This document shows positions 1 to 11,690 of a DNA stretch of 64,000 nucleotides, one piece after another. Each line of letters begins with the position of its first letter. The first letter of the stretch is position 1. The stretch lies in NCBI GenBank assembly GCA_034620365.1, contig JAQGEQ010000305.1, forward strand, positions 186,001 to 250,000, given 5' to 3'. Both the position numbers and the translations under genes were made by a program. The stretch is from Pegea sp. RAD2-039. Lineage: Eukaryota; Chordata; Thaliacea; Salpida; Salpidae. A model generated the notes under the pieces. It worked only from the letters and a program-made list of their open reading frames with translations, was not told where the DNA came from and did not search any database.

Positions 1-1114
1 GTAATGATTTATTTAATATCCACATCACTAGTGAGGCATAATGCAATGAACTAATATCAAGCAGCATGAAAACAAGCATTATAATAATTGTTAGAACTGT
101 TATAAGCTGAAAAATAACTATTGCTTTTATTGATGCTAATGTAAAAGGTAATTGAAGCATAAATTTATTTCGAAAAAAATCCATTATTAATCCTAAATCC
201 AAAGAAATCAATATGGAGGTAAGCTTTATAAATCCAAACACAATTACGTAATTGTCAACTTCAGCTACTGAAACTTTTGTTTCAATCCATTTGTTGAAAA
301 TTCCTAATGTATAAACAACAACAAACTGAACAACTGTAAAGTACAAACATAGTGTCCATAGCTGTGGTTCTTTTAAACACTCTTTTAGGGATTTGTTATC
401 TGGGTTTTCATCTTTGTGTGATTTGACAATTTTTTCTTCTTGAAAATTGCTGGAACTCTTAGCAAAGCATTGTATCTCGCGGTATCCGTACACATATTTG
501 TGTTGAGTATGAAAAGGCGTGTGCATTTTTGGTGTCAATGTAAATGTTCGTATGTGAAAAACCAAACTCAGTCCAGCAAGAAAATAGAAACAAGCGGAGA
601 AAGTTACGTTTGATTCATAAAGATATTTAATCGACAAAAATACAACTGAAGCTGAACCAAAAGCTCCAGAAATTAAGTTAACGAACGTCACTCTATACTT
701 TCTTGACAAGTTACAGGTTTGTAAATTTATCGATAAAAGACTTTGACCTGCCATTGCTTGAAGAGGAATTGAGATATAAAGAAACCAGGATGTAAAGCCA
801 GGTTTAGAAGTTGCTATCATTATAAATGAAACACTGCTGAGGATTAGCAAAACAGTTCTACTAATCCAAATTCCTTGTTTATCAACCAATAAACCAAAAA
901 AGACATTTGTTATTTTAGAACTTGATGTAGAAATTGAATACACCAAACTCAATGCTTCAGTCTGCTCATTACAATGATCAGTTTCGTTGGAGCAGAGCTC
1001 TGAGAAAAATCCCTCTTGGATTAAGATAGAGTTTAAAGATGTCCAGCCAATAAGAAGACCGGCATATAAGAACGTTTCAAGTACAGCTGTTGTTAAAGTT
1101 AATTTAATTTGCAT
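1..1114 (-). CDS. SLC43A3: SLC43A3-like MFS transporter, copy A (partial, runs off left edge)
   Basis: The reading frame is open from ATG at 1114 to the window edge: 371 codons, with the C-terminus outside. It begins MQIKLTLTTAVLETF and keeps the family signatures LIGWTSL near the start, the NLQTCNL segment, and a GAFG...KYLYE...FHIRTF stretch, which match vertebrate SLC43A3 (GAFDSSS...KLLYE...RTFLL). SLC43A3 is a 12-helix major facilitator of the plasma membrane that carries purine nucleobases; the substrate here is inferred. The start matches the equivalent methionine of copy B. There is no intron, unlike vertebrate SLC43 genes. An internal 350-bp stretch is nearly identical to the fragment at 6.7-7.0 kb. 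I am sure of the family and less sure of the subfamily. Confidence 0.88.
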   Translation of the reverse strand, partial: MQIKLTLTTAVLETFLYAGLLIGWTSLNSILIQEGFFSELCSNETDHCNEQTEALSLVYSISTSSSKITNVFFGLLVDKQGIWISRTVLLILSSVSFIMIATSKPGFTSWFLYISIPLQAMAGQSLLSINLQTCNLSRKYRVTFVNLISGAFGSASVVFLSIKYLYESNVTFSACFYFLAGLSLVFHIRTFTLTPKMHTPFHTQHKYVYGYREIQCFAKSSSNFQEEKIVKSHKDENPDNKSLKECLKEPQLWTLCLYFTVVQFVVVYTLGIFNKWIETKVSVAEVDNYVIVFGFIKLTSILISLDLGLIMDFFRNKFMLQLPFTLASIKAIVIFQLITVLTIIIMLVFMLLDISSLHYASLVMWILNKSL

Positions 1115-3652
1115 TTTTCGGATAAAAAAACTTATATCTAAAGACTTGTAAGTTTACACATAATACAAATAACTTTTGTATATTTAAACAGTAGCTTCAT
1201 GTTAAAAAGGTTTTGATGGAAATTACTAGCAAATATTATCTATTAAAAAGAAATTTGGTTTTTCTTTAAAGTTATAATTTAACTAAAACTATTTCCTCAC
1301 AATTCCAATTTACTCATTTATAGCTTCAGACTGGAACTTCCAACTACTTTTTCATCTACAATCGACTGGAGCTTAAATTAGATCAGATTTTGAACTGAAA
1401 CAAGTTACTGTAAAAATTATACTTAAACCATCATTTTCTACAACCAAAATTAAATTAAGTGAAATATATATAAACAAAACTATATAAAATCATATTTTTT
1501 CAAGACAAATCAAACCTTGATTTTTATAAGTAAAACTTTGTTTTGAAAATTAAAAAACCTCCGCTGAACTTTTATTTCGTTTTTCTTTTTCTTTTTTGGC
1601 CCGAAGAGCTTTTCTTTTTCTTCAGTTTTATGTGCTTTAAGCTTACATAAGAGATCTTAATAAAACTATTTTTGTTTCCGTAACTCCTACTGAAAGTCTT
1701 TCTAATGCAGAGTAATATGCTGCAATCTATCATCACTCATTACACATCCAGCAGGGTCGTTCTTGGCAAAAGAAAGTCCTATTATCATTAATAAACTTTC
1801 AAAAATACTTTACTAATGGCACTTAATACAATAACTGTACTGACAGAATGAGGAGAAATCAATTCAGAAGCTAAAAATATTTGTTGTAAATTTTTTTCCG
1901 GTCATTTAAAAATCTGGGATCGTTTGAAAGGTTGTCTGGAAACAGAAAATATTTTTAACGAATATTTGATGATCAAAAGATGAACCTCATCACTAGATCT
2001 TTACTTAATCCAAGTTGTCTTGCTAGTTTTCTCATTTGATCTTTATGAAAATCTTTTAACCGTTTGCTTAAAGAGCCAGCAGTGCGTTAACTTATGGAAA
2101 GTATGTTAGAAACAATTTGGTTTGTAAAAAGAATGTTAAAATATTATGTAATTTGATTTTTCTTCCTTCTGATGTAATCTTATGTTATAGATTTTAATTT
2201 AATTATTTTCTAAACATTGGAAAGATATTATCCGATTGCTTATTTCGTAAACTTTCAAATAATATAAAAAGATAAAATGTTTCAAGCGATGAAACTTACT
2301 TTACTTATTATTTAGATATTGTTAAAAATAGAAACCAAATTTTTGTAGTATACATGAACTTCCGTCAAAAAATGATATAAGCAAACAAACTTCAGCAAAA
2401 AGAATCCTTTTTTTAAATCTGAATAACGATTTTAATTGACTTCTGAGAAAACATAGCATTTCGAATAGTTTTGTATGAATGTTTTAATAAAACGTTCGTT
2501 GATTACAAAACAAAATATTGACAATAAATGTTTTAATTTCTACTTCATTTAGATTACTAAAATAATCACACTAAAATTTCAAATTTAGGTTTAATAATGA
2601 GTTATAACTTAAAAAAGTTTTGGCTAAATACAAAATGTACTTAAATATTAATATTTATTGAAGCATTAACATTTTTTTTATTTAAATGATAGAACAAATG
2701 ATAAAAGTGTGCTTATAAGCAAATCTAATGTATACAATTTTTCACACAATATTTTCAAAATTGTTTTTGCTCCTTATAAGAAAGACGAAATATCATAAGC
2801 TTGAAAAACTTTGTAAACAGTTTTATCTAATATTTAACCAAAATAGATATGAATAAGTAGGTCAATAAGATGTGCTATGAGTCTTTCTTAGCAAAAATAA
2901 TTGAATATCTAAGATGCTATATATTTCAAATCATTAAAGTAATTATTTGGGAACAAGTGAAAATGAAAAAATCTGTTATATGCCCTTATAGTAAAAGATT
3001 TAAAAAATGATTTATATAATTTGTTAAGAGAAAAAATACTAACCTAAGAAGCTATCACACCCAAATTTAAGTGATACTAACATACTATGACAAAATACAT
3101 GTCACATTTTTGTTTATTCCGTTTATGAAATAACTTTTGCAGATACATTTTCAGCGATTTTTGATCACAAAGTCATCTACATAACATGATAATTAAAAAA
3201 AGTAATTTGGTAACAAACATTTAGTTAATCAGTATAAAGACTGAGATTAGTAGCAGTTTCAATGATTTCTTATAAACATTAAACGAATAAGTTTCTTGTG
3301 AGTAAAAAATGGTCGGATATTATTGTAAAGTTACAACTGACATCAGTGGAAACTCAAAACTTGCTTCATGAATTTAAACCATTAGAAATTTCTCGGTTTA
3401 TTTTCGAAACTATTTGAATAGTTTCCATTTTTCTGACGATAATCCCAGGCAGTAGATTTACGTAATGTGAAAAAGATTTTAGTTTTGCTAAGCAGGTATA
3501 AATACTCAAAATATAAAATAAAATCAATAGTATGTTAATGTTAGTCGTTATTAGTAGACAAATTATTTACAGCTTGATGAAAACCACACATTTAAACTTG
3601 AAGGTAGCGTTTTCATCATAATATTTCACTTGAAACTAATTGCTAATTGAAT
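1115..3652. other. AT-rich spacer between SLC43 copies A and B
   Basis: No gene is supported. It holds one copy of a dispersed repeat at 2069-2120. On the minus strand at about 1960-2040 a short frame reads KLARQLGLSKDLVMRFI, which resembles the helix-turn-helix of Tc1/mariner-type transposases, followed by interrupted frames. This may be a decayed DNA transposon; no terminal inverted repeats were found. Confidence 0.5.
2069..2120. repeat. dispersed repeat, copy 1
   Basis: About 52 bp match 10750-10803 in the same orientation, with a core gcagtgcgttaactta followed by agtatgttagaaacaattt. The copies differ at a few bases and by a short indel. Family unknown; possibly part of the decayed transposase-like region next to it. 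Confidence 0.6.
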
Positions 3653-5056
3653 TTACAAGTCATTTATCTCGTTGACACCAGAAGTTTGCTTTAAATTGAC
3701 CTTAGATTTCTTATTAATATCTGAAATCTTCATAACTGGATGAAACGTGGATACTAATGGTAATAGAAGTAAAATACTGAAAAGAATATTAAAATTATTG
3801 TTTAAAACTCTCAAAAGCAATAAAGTGAGCGGATATTGTAAAAGTAATATAACTCCACCCAAAGCTTGCATAAATCCGTGAATGAAACTAAAATGTTTTG
3901 ATGGTAAAGTACAGGCAATATAGCTTGATGCAGAGCTATGAAGAAAAGATTTATTTATTGTTAAAAGTACAGAAGTAAAATACTGCAGAGAGGAATTGTT
4001 GATCAATTTAAAAACTAATATAAGAAACGTCAAAAAAATTGTTAGTGAGTGAGTAATAGTAATTGCCTTAAGTGTTGCAAAGCTAGGAGGGAGCTTCGTT
4101 AACATCTGCTTTCGAAGGAAACTTATTGTTGCTCCTACAATTAAAGACCAAAATATAGACAAGAAATTGGAGATTCCAAACAAATTTATAAAGGTTTTAA
4201 ATTCATTTTTTGGAGCTATTGCTTTAATCCATTTATCAAAAACTCCGAAACTATACACAACAGTAAATTGAATAAAAGAAAAGTACAAGAAAAAAGACCA
4301 TAAGTATATTTCTTTGAGACATTCTTTTAGGGATTTTTCATCTATATTTTGATCACTTTGAACTTTAGGAGTTTCTTCTTCCTGAGTATTAGTTTCCTGA
4401 GCTGCAAAGCATACCATCTCACGAAATCCAAAAGCAAAGCTTACTGGAGTGTTGAAGGATACTTGCATTTTTGGTGTCAATAAAAAAGTTCGAATATGAA
4501 AAAGCAAGCTTAAGCCAGCAAGAAAAAAGAAACAAGTTGAAAAAGATACGTTTAACTCATATAAGTATTTAACGAACAGTAACATCACTGACGAAGAATC
4601 AAACGCTCCACTAACAAGACATACAATTGTTGCCCTGAATTTTGTTGCTAAGCTACAAGTTTGTAAATTGACAGTGAGAAGACCAAAGCCAGCAATTGAC
4701 TGAAGAGGAAATGAAATATAAAATAACCATGATGAAAGCCCAGGTTTAGAAACCGCTGTTAAAATAAAAGCAATACTACTTGAAAAAAGAAAAACAGTTC
4801 TACTAAACCAGATTCCTTTTTTATCTATTAATAATCCACACAAAAAACACATTATCTTTCCAGATGATGTAGATAATGAATAGACCAGATTCAATGCTTT
4901 GCTCTGTTCATCACACTGAACTGTTGTGTTAGAACAAAGTTCTGAGAAAAAGCCTTCTTTAATCAAAACAGGTTGAAGCGATGACCAGCCAAAGATTAAA
5001 CCAGTGTACAGTACAGTCTCAACTACACTTGTTATCAAAGCTAATTCAATTTGCAT
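3653..5056 (-). CDS. SLC43A3: SLC43A3-like MFS transporter, copy B (complete, 467 aa)
   Basis: An intact intronless frame. I choose ATG at 5056 (MQIELALITSVVETV) because it aligns with the first residue of copy A; an upstream in-frame ATG at 5137 would add 27 residues with no counterpart. The protein alternates about 12 hydrophobic helices. It has the FGWSSL motif in helix 1, NLQTCSL, GAFDSSSVMLLFVKYLYE and RTFLLTPK, all close to vertebrate SLC43A3, and a hydrophilic central loop at about residues 200-255. Length compares with about 490 aa in vertebrates. SLC43A3 is an equilibrative purine nucleobase transporter of the plasma membrane; the same substrate here is inference. Copies A and B share strand and structure, as expected for tandem duplication of an intronless ancestor, possibly a retrocopy. 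Confidence 0.9.
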   Translation of the reverse strand: MQIELALITSVVETVLYTGLIFGWSSLQPVLIKEGFFSELCSNTTVQCDEQSKALNLVYSLSTSSGKIMCFLCGLLIDKKGIWFSRTVFLFSSSIAFILTAVSKPGLSSWLFYISFPLQSIAGFGLLTVNLQTCSLATKFRATIVCLVSGAFDSSSVMLLFVKYLYELNVSFSTCFFFLAGLSLLFHIRTFLLTPKMQVSFNTPVSFAFGFREMVCFAAQETNTQEEETPKVQSDQNIDEKSLKECLKEIYLWSFFLYFSFIQFTVVYSFGVFDKWIKAIAPKNEFKTFINLFGISNFLSIFWSLIVGATISFLRKQMLTKLPPSFATLKAITITHSLTIFLTFLILVFKLINNSSLQYFTSVLLTINKSFLHSSASSYIACTLPSKHFSFIHGFMQALGGVILLLQYPLTLLLLRVLNNNFNILFSILLLLPLVSTFHPVMKISDINKKSKVNLKQTSGVNEINDL

Positions 5057-6639
5057 ATTATCTTTGCAAAAAAGTACATTTAGATTTTTATTAAAATTAA
5101 ATGAATGAATACCATTGCTGTAAAAATAACGTAACAAAACTGAATTTTAAAAGAATTTACAAAAATTACTTTCAATATTTTTGTAACAAAGAGATTAATA
5201 AGTTGTTCCTAAAATAAAATCTTATAAAGTTTATCCAAACTTTTAATTAACTAATAAACAGCTATCACAAGTTACATCTACTTTATAGAAAGACAGGTTG
5301 AAAAAATATTAAGTAAATGTATATTTTTTTAGAAAAGTAAAAAGTTTATTCAAAAATATATCAAAAAATAAAAGTTAATTTTTTATACTAGAGCTCTTTT
5401 GCTAAATAAACACATCAAAGTATTTGTTGACTCGCTTCTCAATCTCTATTAGATGAAATACTTAACAAAAAGATATTTATAAGATAAGATTTTCTGGTTT
5501 AATCTCTTAAATTTAAGGAGAATCCTTGAGAAAAAATTATATCCAATTTTTTATGTTTTACGTTTTAGTCGAGTTCTGATAAACTGCAGTTGATAAAATA
5601 AAAATAAAAATAAACATATTTGCATTCATTTCAAAATTAAATTTTTTTCATTGGTATTTTTTGTTTTAAGACAAAATGACAATAGAAATATATATACGCA
5701 ACAACATAACTGAAATCTCAACTTCATCAACAATTTAGCTTTTATTTTAAGTAAGAATTATCTCATAAGTTCACTGTCTTTATCTTCGATAATAACTTCT
5801 TTTTTAAACTTTTATTCAGTATAGAGAACAAAAAAATATACCAAACACAATCAAATTCTTTTTCAAATGAAAGCTTCAGAAAAAGATTTATTACTTTTTT
5901 TACGAGTATTAAAACAGAAAAAAAATATGCTCCTAGAACTTTAAAAATACTTTTATATTAATATAAGCTATAAGATACTATAAAAGTTGACTGTTCTATT
6001 ATTTCCTTCAATTGAAAAAATTATTATATTTATGACTTAAAGTTCTATAAACTATTAGAGTTTATCTAATAATTTATATGGTTTGTATTTACAATTTTAA
6101 AAATTATTCTATTCAACTAATTTCTTTTTGAAAGTCCTTGTTTTGGTATTTTTACAGATATTGGTAATAAATACAAAAATATTTTTAACATAAAGTTTAT
6201 TTAATATTTGATTATGAAATATATAAATTAAATTTTAAACACTATTTCAGATTTTCTTTCGTACTCTTGTTAAAAAAACAAAAATATTTTTTTCTTTGCA
6301 CCAAAAAATTCTTTATTTTTACCATGCGTGACCTGAAAATATAAAATGTGTTTATGGTTGCCCTATTTCAGCAGCACTCTGTAGCACCTCATTGATACAC
6401 AATTTCCGTATTTAAGCCAGTAAACTTAAGACCATTTAATCACCAAAAGCAATTTTATCATAAAGATTTTCCATATAAAATTGATAAAAAACATTAGTGA
6501 TATAATACACAAATTACAAAGTCAATGACACAGTAGTAACATAATGGAAGGATATTACGCAAAAAAAACTAACTTATTATAAAACCAGAAAAATTTTCAA
6601 TATATATCTTTCTTATAAATATTCTTTGTATGCTTTTCA
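5057..6639. other. AT-rich spacer, nothing recognised
   Basis: Very AT-rich, with no frame that resembles a known protein and no clear repeat. Confidence 0.6.
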
Positions 6640-7075
6640 TCTGGTTTTTCATCTTTTTGGCTCCATAATAGTTCGTATGTGAAAAACCAAACTCAGTCCA
6701 GCAAGAAAATAGAAACAAGCGGAGAAAGTTATGTTTGATTCATAAAGATATTTAATCGACAAAAATACAACTGAAGCTGAACCAAAAGCTCCAGAAATTA
6801 AGTTAACGAACGTCACTCTATACTTTCTTGACAAGTTACAGGTTTGTAAATTTATCGATAAAAGACTTTGACCTGCCATTGCTTGAAGAGGAATTGAGAT
6901 ATAAAGAAACCAGGATGTAAAGCCAGGCTTAGAAGTTGCTGTCATTATAAATGAAACACTGCTGAGGATTAGCAAAACAGTTCTACTAATCCAAATTCCT
7001 TGTTTATCAACCAATAAACCAAACAAGAGCGCTCTGAGAAAAGTCCCTCTTAGATCAAGGTAGGGTCTTAGGTTG
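6640..7075 (-). pseudogene. SLC43A3-like fragment C (internal piece of copy A)
   Basis: Positions 6671-7020 match copy A at 546-895 with only three differences (offset 6125), covering residues about 74-190. Beyond this, about 90 bp of copy A are missing. A further 45-bp stretch ending near 7070 matches copy A around 995-1040 much less well. The N-terminal start, the first helices and the C-terminal half are absent. The central stretch has no stop, but the piece cannot make a transporter. The contrast in divergence suggests gene conversion or a mosaic origin. Confidence 0.85.
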
Positions 7076-8769
7076 TCTAAATGATTAAGTTTAAATCTTT
7101 GCTAGCTAATCTGCTATAGAATCAGTTTAATGTGAACTTTGGTGAAAGTAAAAATTAGATGTTTTGTAAGTGTAATAAAATTATCAAAATGGTCAGTACA
7201 TTGTTTCAAATACTTTAAAGTTATTTTAAATCATCAGTCTTAGTAACTTGTATTTTCTGTTGAAATTTTTCGTTTATATGTTTGCCAGCAAATAAGATGT
7301 GATCTAAGATTCGTTTGCTGGGCATGAAACTTTAAACTCAATAGTGATCTTGGTTATACTACTTATTACTCACAAACAAATATTTTTCTTATTCATTGAT
7401 TAAACTCAAATACACCAATTAGTAACTTCCAACAAATGATTTATAACTCCGTCTAAGATGGTGCTACCACCGTCAAACTTTGGACATTTCTACAGTTTAC
7501 CTATCATAATTATTTTTCGAAAATTATTGCAACATCACGTACCTACCCACTAATTCTTTAATCATTTCTTTTTTCTCAAAAACGTCATTAATTAACTTTT
7601 AAAAAAATTTATCTTCAAAAGCAGTTTTTACATAACAATAAATAATGCTAAATAATCTTTCAATTGCTGGAACTTTTTAATTTTTACCAATGGTTTTTAG
7701 TATTTTTATCAAGTATAAATTAACCGATGCATAAAAGCTCTTTTTGAAATTTGGTTTTTAAAAATTAATTATGCGCTTACAACGACATTGTTACTCTAAA
7801 ACTTTTGCCAGAATAATAAGATTTTAAGCCTTTTTTAGTTGGTGGGACTTCTCTAGTATCCACTGCTGCTATTTCGGGTCAATAACATTAAAGTAAAATG
7901 AATGAAATTAGAAATATATCTAAATATGAATTAGAATAATTGATTTATTGCACCATCAGCACTTAGTTTTTATTTTTTCATTTTAATTAGAAAATCAAAA
8001 ACTTTTATCTACTCAGGAACTTAGTTTACTTTTTAAGTAAATCTCTATGACAAATCAATTAGGTTTAAAGTATGAAAAAGTTTATCACTACTACTAATAA
8101 TCTTCAAACTTTATATAGACCATTAATCTGAAATTATTAGTAATTTGAAGGTTCACAATTTTATTTGTTGTGTTACATAACCAGGGTTTACAAAAAAAGT
8201 TTGTTTTTAAGAACTTTTTTAGCAACTTTGCTAGCTGAATGTTTTTACCAAAACTTTTTATAATTTAACCAAATTGTTCTTCACAACACAAAATTCAAAG
8301 CAGCCTTATTTTGATGTAAAACCAATTGAATTTTTTTAATAATGAAGTATTAGTTATCAAAATAATACTTCCTTTACTTGACTTTAAAAAATAGTATATG
8401 CAAATATTTCGTAAAGCTTTTGTGCTCAAGAATGTGTACTTTTAAGGCCACTGTTTCATAACCTTGAGTGATTAAAGCTTGAAATTAAAAGTTTTTAGTC
8501 AAGTTTGTAGTATTTTAAACTTCTTTAAAAAAGCCAAAAGTATTTTAAGTTAATTTTTACAAAGGTGGTTAAAATTTCAAAAAAACTATAAAAGCATTGG
8601 TTGTTTAAAAGATTTGAAATTAGTTTAACAACAATTATTCAGTTTTGTTAGTACGAAGCAAGAAATAACAAAAGAAAATAGACTAAAGCTTTGAAGTTGA
8701 TATTTTAATATCGTCATCACGTGGAAAAATATTGACAGTTGTGTACTGTATACTAACTGACAAAAAGAG
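7076..8769. other. AT-rich spacer, nothing recognised
   Basis: No gene. Two short stretches of more even composition, near 7440-7560 and 7840-7880, have no recognisable identity. Confidence 0.5.
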
Positions 8770-9880
8770 AGTTTGATCTGGTAGAACTATTTTCATGTTT
8801 TATTGTAACTGATCTTTACATAAATTTCTGAGAAGAGAATTTCATCTTTTTTTTTATATTTCATTTTATCTTCAGACACTTGCCAGTTTGACCTTCTAAA
8901 TGTTAATTTACAAACCTGTAACTTGGCAACAAAACTTAGAGCGACAGTTGCATGCTTTATCAGTGGAGCATTTGCTACATCATCAACAGTTTTCCAGCTG
9001 TTCAAATACTTATATGAATCAAACATATCTTATTCAACTTGTTTCTATTTTCTTAACTTTTCTTTTCCATGCAAGAACTTTAACCCCAAAAACTCTTATG
9101 CCATTCAATATTCTGGTAATATTATGGGTATCGTCAGCTACCATGCTTTTCTGCTGATAACTTTACTTCTCAGCTAAAAAACGCTTCTGAGAGTCCAACT
9201 CACGAAAACCTAGATATACAATCTTTAAAAGAATGTCTAAAAGAAGAGCAGCTGTGGATATTATGTTTATACTTTTCAAATGTTCAGCTCATTAATCTGT
9301 ATCAATTGAATTCCAGTAAAGACTCCACTGAATAAGGAAGACATCTTTATGAACGTGTTCGAAATTTGTAACTTCTTATCCGTTTTAAAGACTTTAGCAG
9401 TTGGAGCACTGATAAATTTTCTTCAAATGAAGTTTCCACTAAAAATGTCTCCTAATTTAGCTTCAATAAAAGCAATTGTTATCCTTCATCTTTATGATTA
9501 TCCTCAATCTTTATGTTGATTGATAGCTCTTCACTTCAATTTTTGACTATCGTTATTCTGGCGATAACTAGATAGTTCTTAGTTTGGTTCTGCAGCTATC
9601 TATGTTACTTGTATATCATCATCTGAATATTTCGGTTTCGTATTTAGATTAACAGAAGGTTTTGTAACAAAAAATATACTTTACCTTATTACTGACACGA
9701 ATTTTAGAAAATGGTTTTAATTTTTTAATTGGTATTTTGCCATCTTTGTGTATAATACCTTTGGTTCATCTTATTTTAAAGCTGTTGGATATCCATAAGA
9801 AGTGTAAGATGAATGAATATATAAATTTAAATATGGTCCAAAATAGCAAAGCAAACAATAATGAGGTAGCAAAAACTTAA
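8770..9880 (+). pseudogene. decayed SLC43A3-like copy D
   Basis: Conceptual pieces of the transporter follow in order on the plus strand. A piece like NVNLQTCNLATKLRATVA lies near 8903-8955. Then come SGAF...KYLYESNISYSTCFYF (8956-9050), SLKECLKEEQLWILCLYFS (9222-9280) and a tail with LPSLCIIPLVHLILKLLDI (9739-9795). The frame changes several times and stops interrupt it, and the first helices are missing. It covers roughly residues 85 to the C-terminus. It lies in the opposite orientation to copies A-C and has diverged far more, so it is an older copy. Confidence 0.85.
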
Positions 9881-10416
9881 AAGCACTTTCTATGAGATTA
9901 AACTGGAAGCTGTTGGGTTAAAAAAAATGGATAATTTATTTTTATTCTAACAGACCAAGTGTTCTCTTGCAATAAATGCTCTCTCAAACATTTTTTTCTA
10001 CTATTGTTGGTAAAAATCCAAATAACGACCAAAATAACTGGGAGCAATTTGCCCCCAAAAAAGTTAAAAAATAATAATTGTGATGATGTTAACCCTTTAA
10101 CAGAAATAATGTGAAACACACGCCACAACAACGCAAGTAACCCTGAACAACTCAATTGTACACCATTTAAAAAATAAGTAAGTAGCAAATATGGCTGCCT
10201 TGAAATTACATTTCTGTGTGTGGTAACATAATTTTCTGATAAAATTTTCGAGAAAGTTACAGAAAAGTAATCAAATGTAAGATCACAAACTACAAACTCA
10301 CTTACAATGGGTAAAAAAGTTTTTGAGGTACAATAAAATATATTTTTTAAATCTCCAAAATTTTTTCAGAGAATGCCATGCAACAAAAGCAAACATCAAG
10401 AAAGATTGACAAAAAT

Positions 10417-10592
10417 CCCGCTTGGTGGCGAAGCGGTTACTACACCTAGCTACAAGGTACATCTAGTTAGGAAGTACCGGGTTCGACCCCAGGTGGAGAC
10501 ATAAAAAACTCCTGAGAATGTGTGTTAGTGAGATATGCTCTCTTTAGGCACCCTCCTTCGCATTTATATATATAAAAAATAAAAAAAAAAGA
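10417..10592 (+). mobile_element. tRNA-derived SINE
   Basis: The head is tRNA-like, with an A box (TGGCGAAGCGG at 10426-10436) and a B box (GGTTCGACCCC at 10480-10490), the internal promoter of RNA polymerase III. The spacing, about 82 nt for the whole tRNA-like part, suggests a long-variable-arm tRNA, but the acceptor stem no longer pairs. An unrelated body of about 70 bp follows, then a tatatata run and an A-rich tail (about 10573-10591). Target-site duplications are unclear. A truncated relative of the body lies at 45209-45247. Confidence 0.82.
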
Positions 10593-10749
10593 CAATCGAA
10601 AGATAAAATCACATTTTATCTTCATTTTGATAATTACGTTTGTGACTAAAAAAGCTTACACCATAAAAGCACAATCAGCAACAACTTTTACAGAAGTGTG
10701 ATTGTCAAATTGTGAGTTGTCAAAACTTCCTTCACTTTCTTCTTTCGCC

Positions 10750-10803
10750 TAAAGGGCTAGCAGTGCGTTAACTTACGAGGAAAGTATGTTAGAAACAATT
10801 TGG
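10750..10803. repeat. dispersed repeat, copy 2
   Basis: Matches 2069-2120 in the same orientation over about 52 bp, with a 2-3 nt insertion near the middle. Nature unknown. Confidence 0.6.
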
Positions 10804-11203
10804 TAAAATGTTGGCAACATGACTAGGGTGAAATGTTACGATTGAGCAGTTAACTATTATAAAATAAGGACTTTTGAAAAATCATTATTACAATGTCTGA
10901 AAGTTTTTAATATCTTTAAGTTTTCTTACTATCCAAGAACGAAGTTTTCTTCTCACTTTTCTCTCATAGAATTGATCAGAACTTAGAATAAAATTAGCAA
11001 AAATAGATATATTATCAAAATCATAAATTAAAAATTGAGAAAAAAGTGAACAGCTTTGTTTCGAGTTTTTGTTTAAAAGTAAAAACTAATAATTAATTAT
11101 GAATTTTATAAGTATTTTCAAAAGTTTCAGTTTAGACAAATTTATTTACCCGCAATTTTAGTCAAAATATATAAACAATATTTAAACTTTTAGTTTATTT
11201 CCA

Positions 11204-11690
11204 CAGAAAATTAGATTTTCAATACTTTCAGCTACAATTGAAACTATATTGTTACTTGGTTTAATCTTTGGTTGGTCATCTCTTCCCAATATTTTGATTA
11301 AAGAAGGTTTTTCACAGATCTCTTCTAAAACGGAACAAATGGATAAAAGGAGCAGACTACAGGATTGAATCTGATGCATTTGTCATCTACATCATGGGGA
11401 AAAATAAGATATTTTTTGTGTGAATTATTAATAGACAAAAAAGAAATCTGGTTTATTACAACTGGTTTTCTTATTTAAAATTTATAAACCTGACCTTTCA
11501 TCTTGCTTATTTTATGTTTCATTTCCTCTTCAGTCAACTGCCAGTTTGGGCATTTTTACAGTCAATTTACAAACTTGTAGCTTGGCACTAAAATACAGAG
11601 CATCTCTTTTATTTATTATAAGAAGAGCGTTTAATTCTTCATCAGCAGTTTTATTACTGAACAGATAGTATTTAAGCATTTTTAAACCAC
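11204..11690 (+). pseudogene. decayed SLC43A3-like copy E (N-terminal half)
   Basis: The plus strand gives SATIETILLLGLIFGWSSL (11226-11282), then ILIKEGFSQISS. After stops and frame changes it gives YVSFPLQSTASLG and TVNLQTCSLALKYRAS (up to about 11605), then FNSSSAVLLL. This is the first ~180 residues of the transporter; nothing of the second half follows. It overlaps copy D in family coordinates, so D and E come from at least two separate copies. Confidence 0.83.

Larger units (their letters stand above)
9881..11203. other. spacer with SINE and dispersed repeat
   Basis: Contains the tRNA-derived SINE (10417-10592) and the second copy of the dispersed repeat (10750-10803). A minus-strand 96-codon frame at 9898-10188 is hydrophobic and matches nothing I know; I do not call it a gene. 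Confidence 0.55.

Noticed and set aside
9898-10188. Minus-strand hydrophobic frame of 96 codons beside copy D
   Set aside because: Not part of the transporter and no known similarity; no supporting structure.
11182-11379. Minus-strand frame of 65 codons
   Set aside because: The plus strand here aligns with the SLC43A3-like N-terminus (copy E), so this frame is its shadow.
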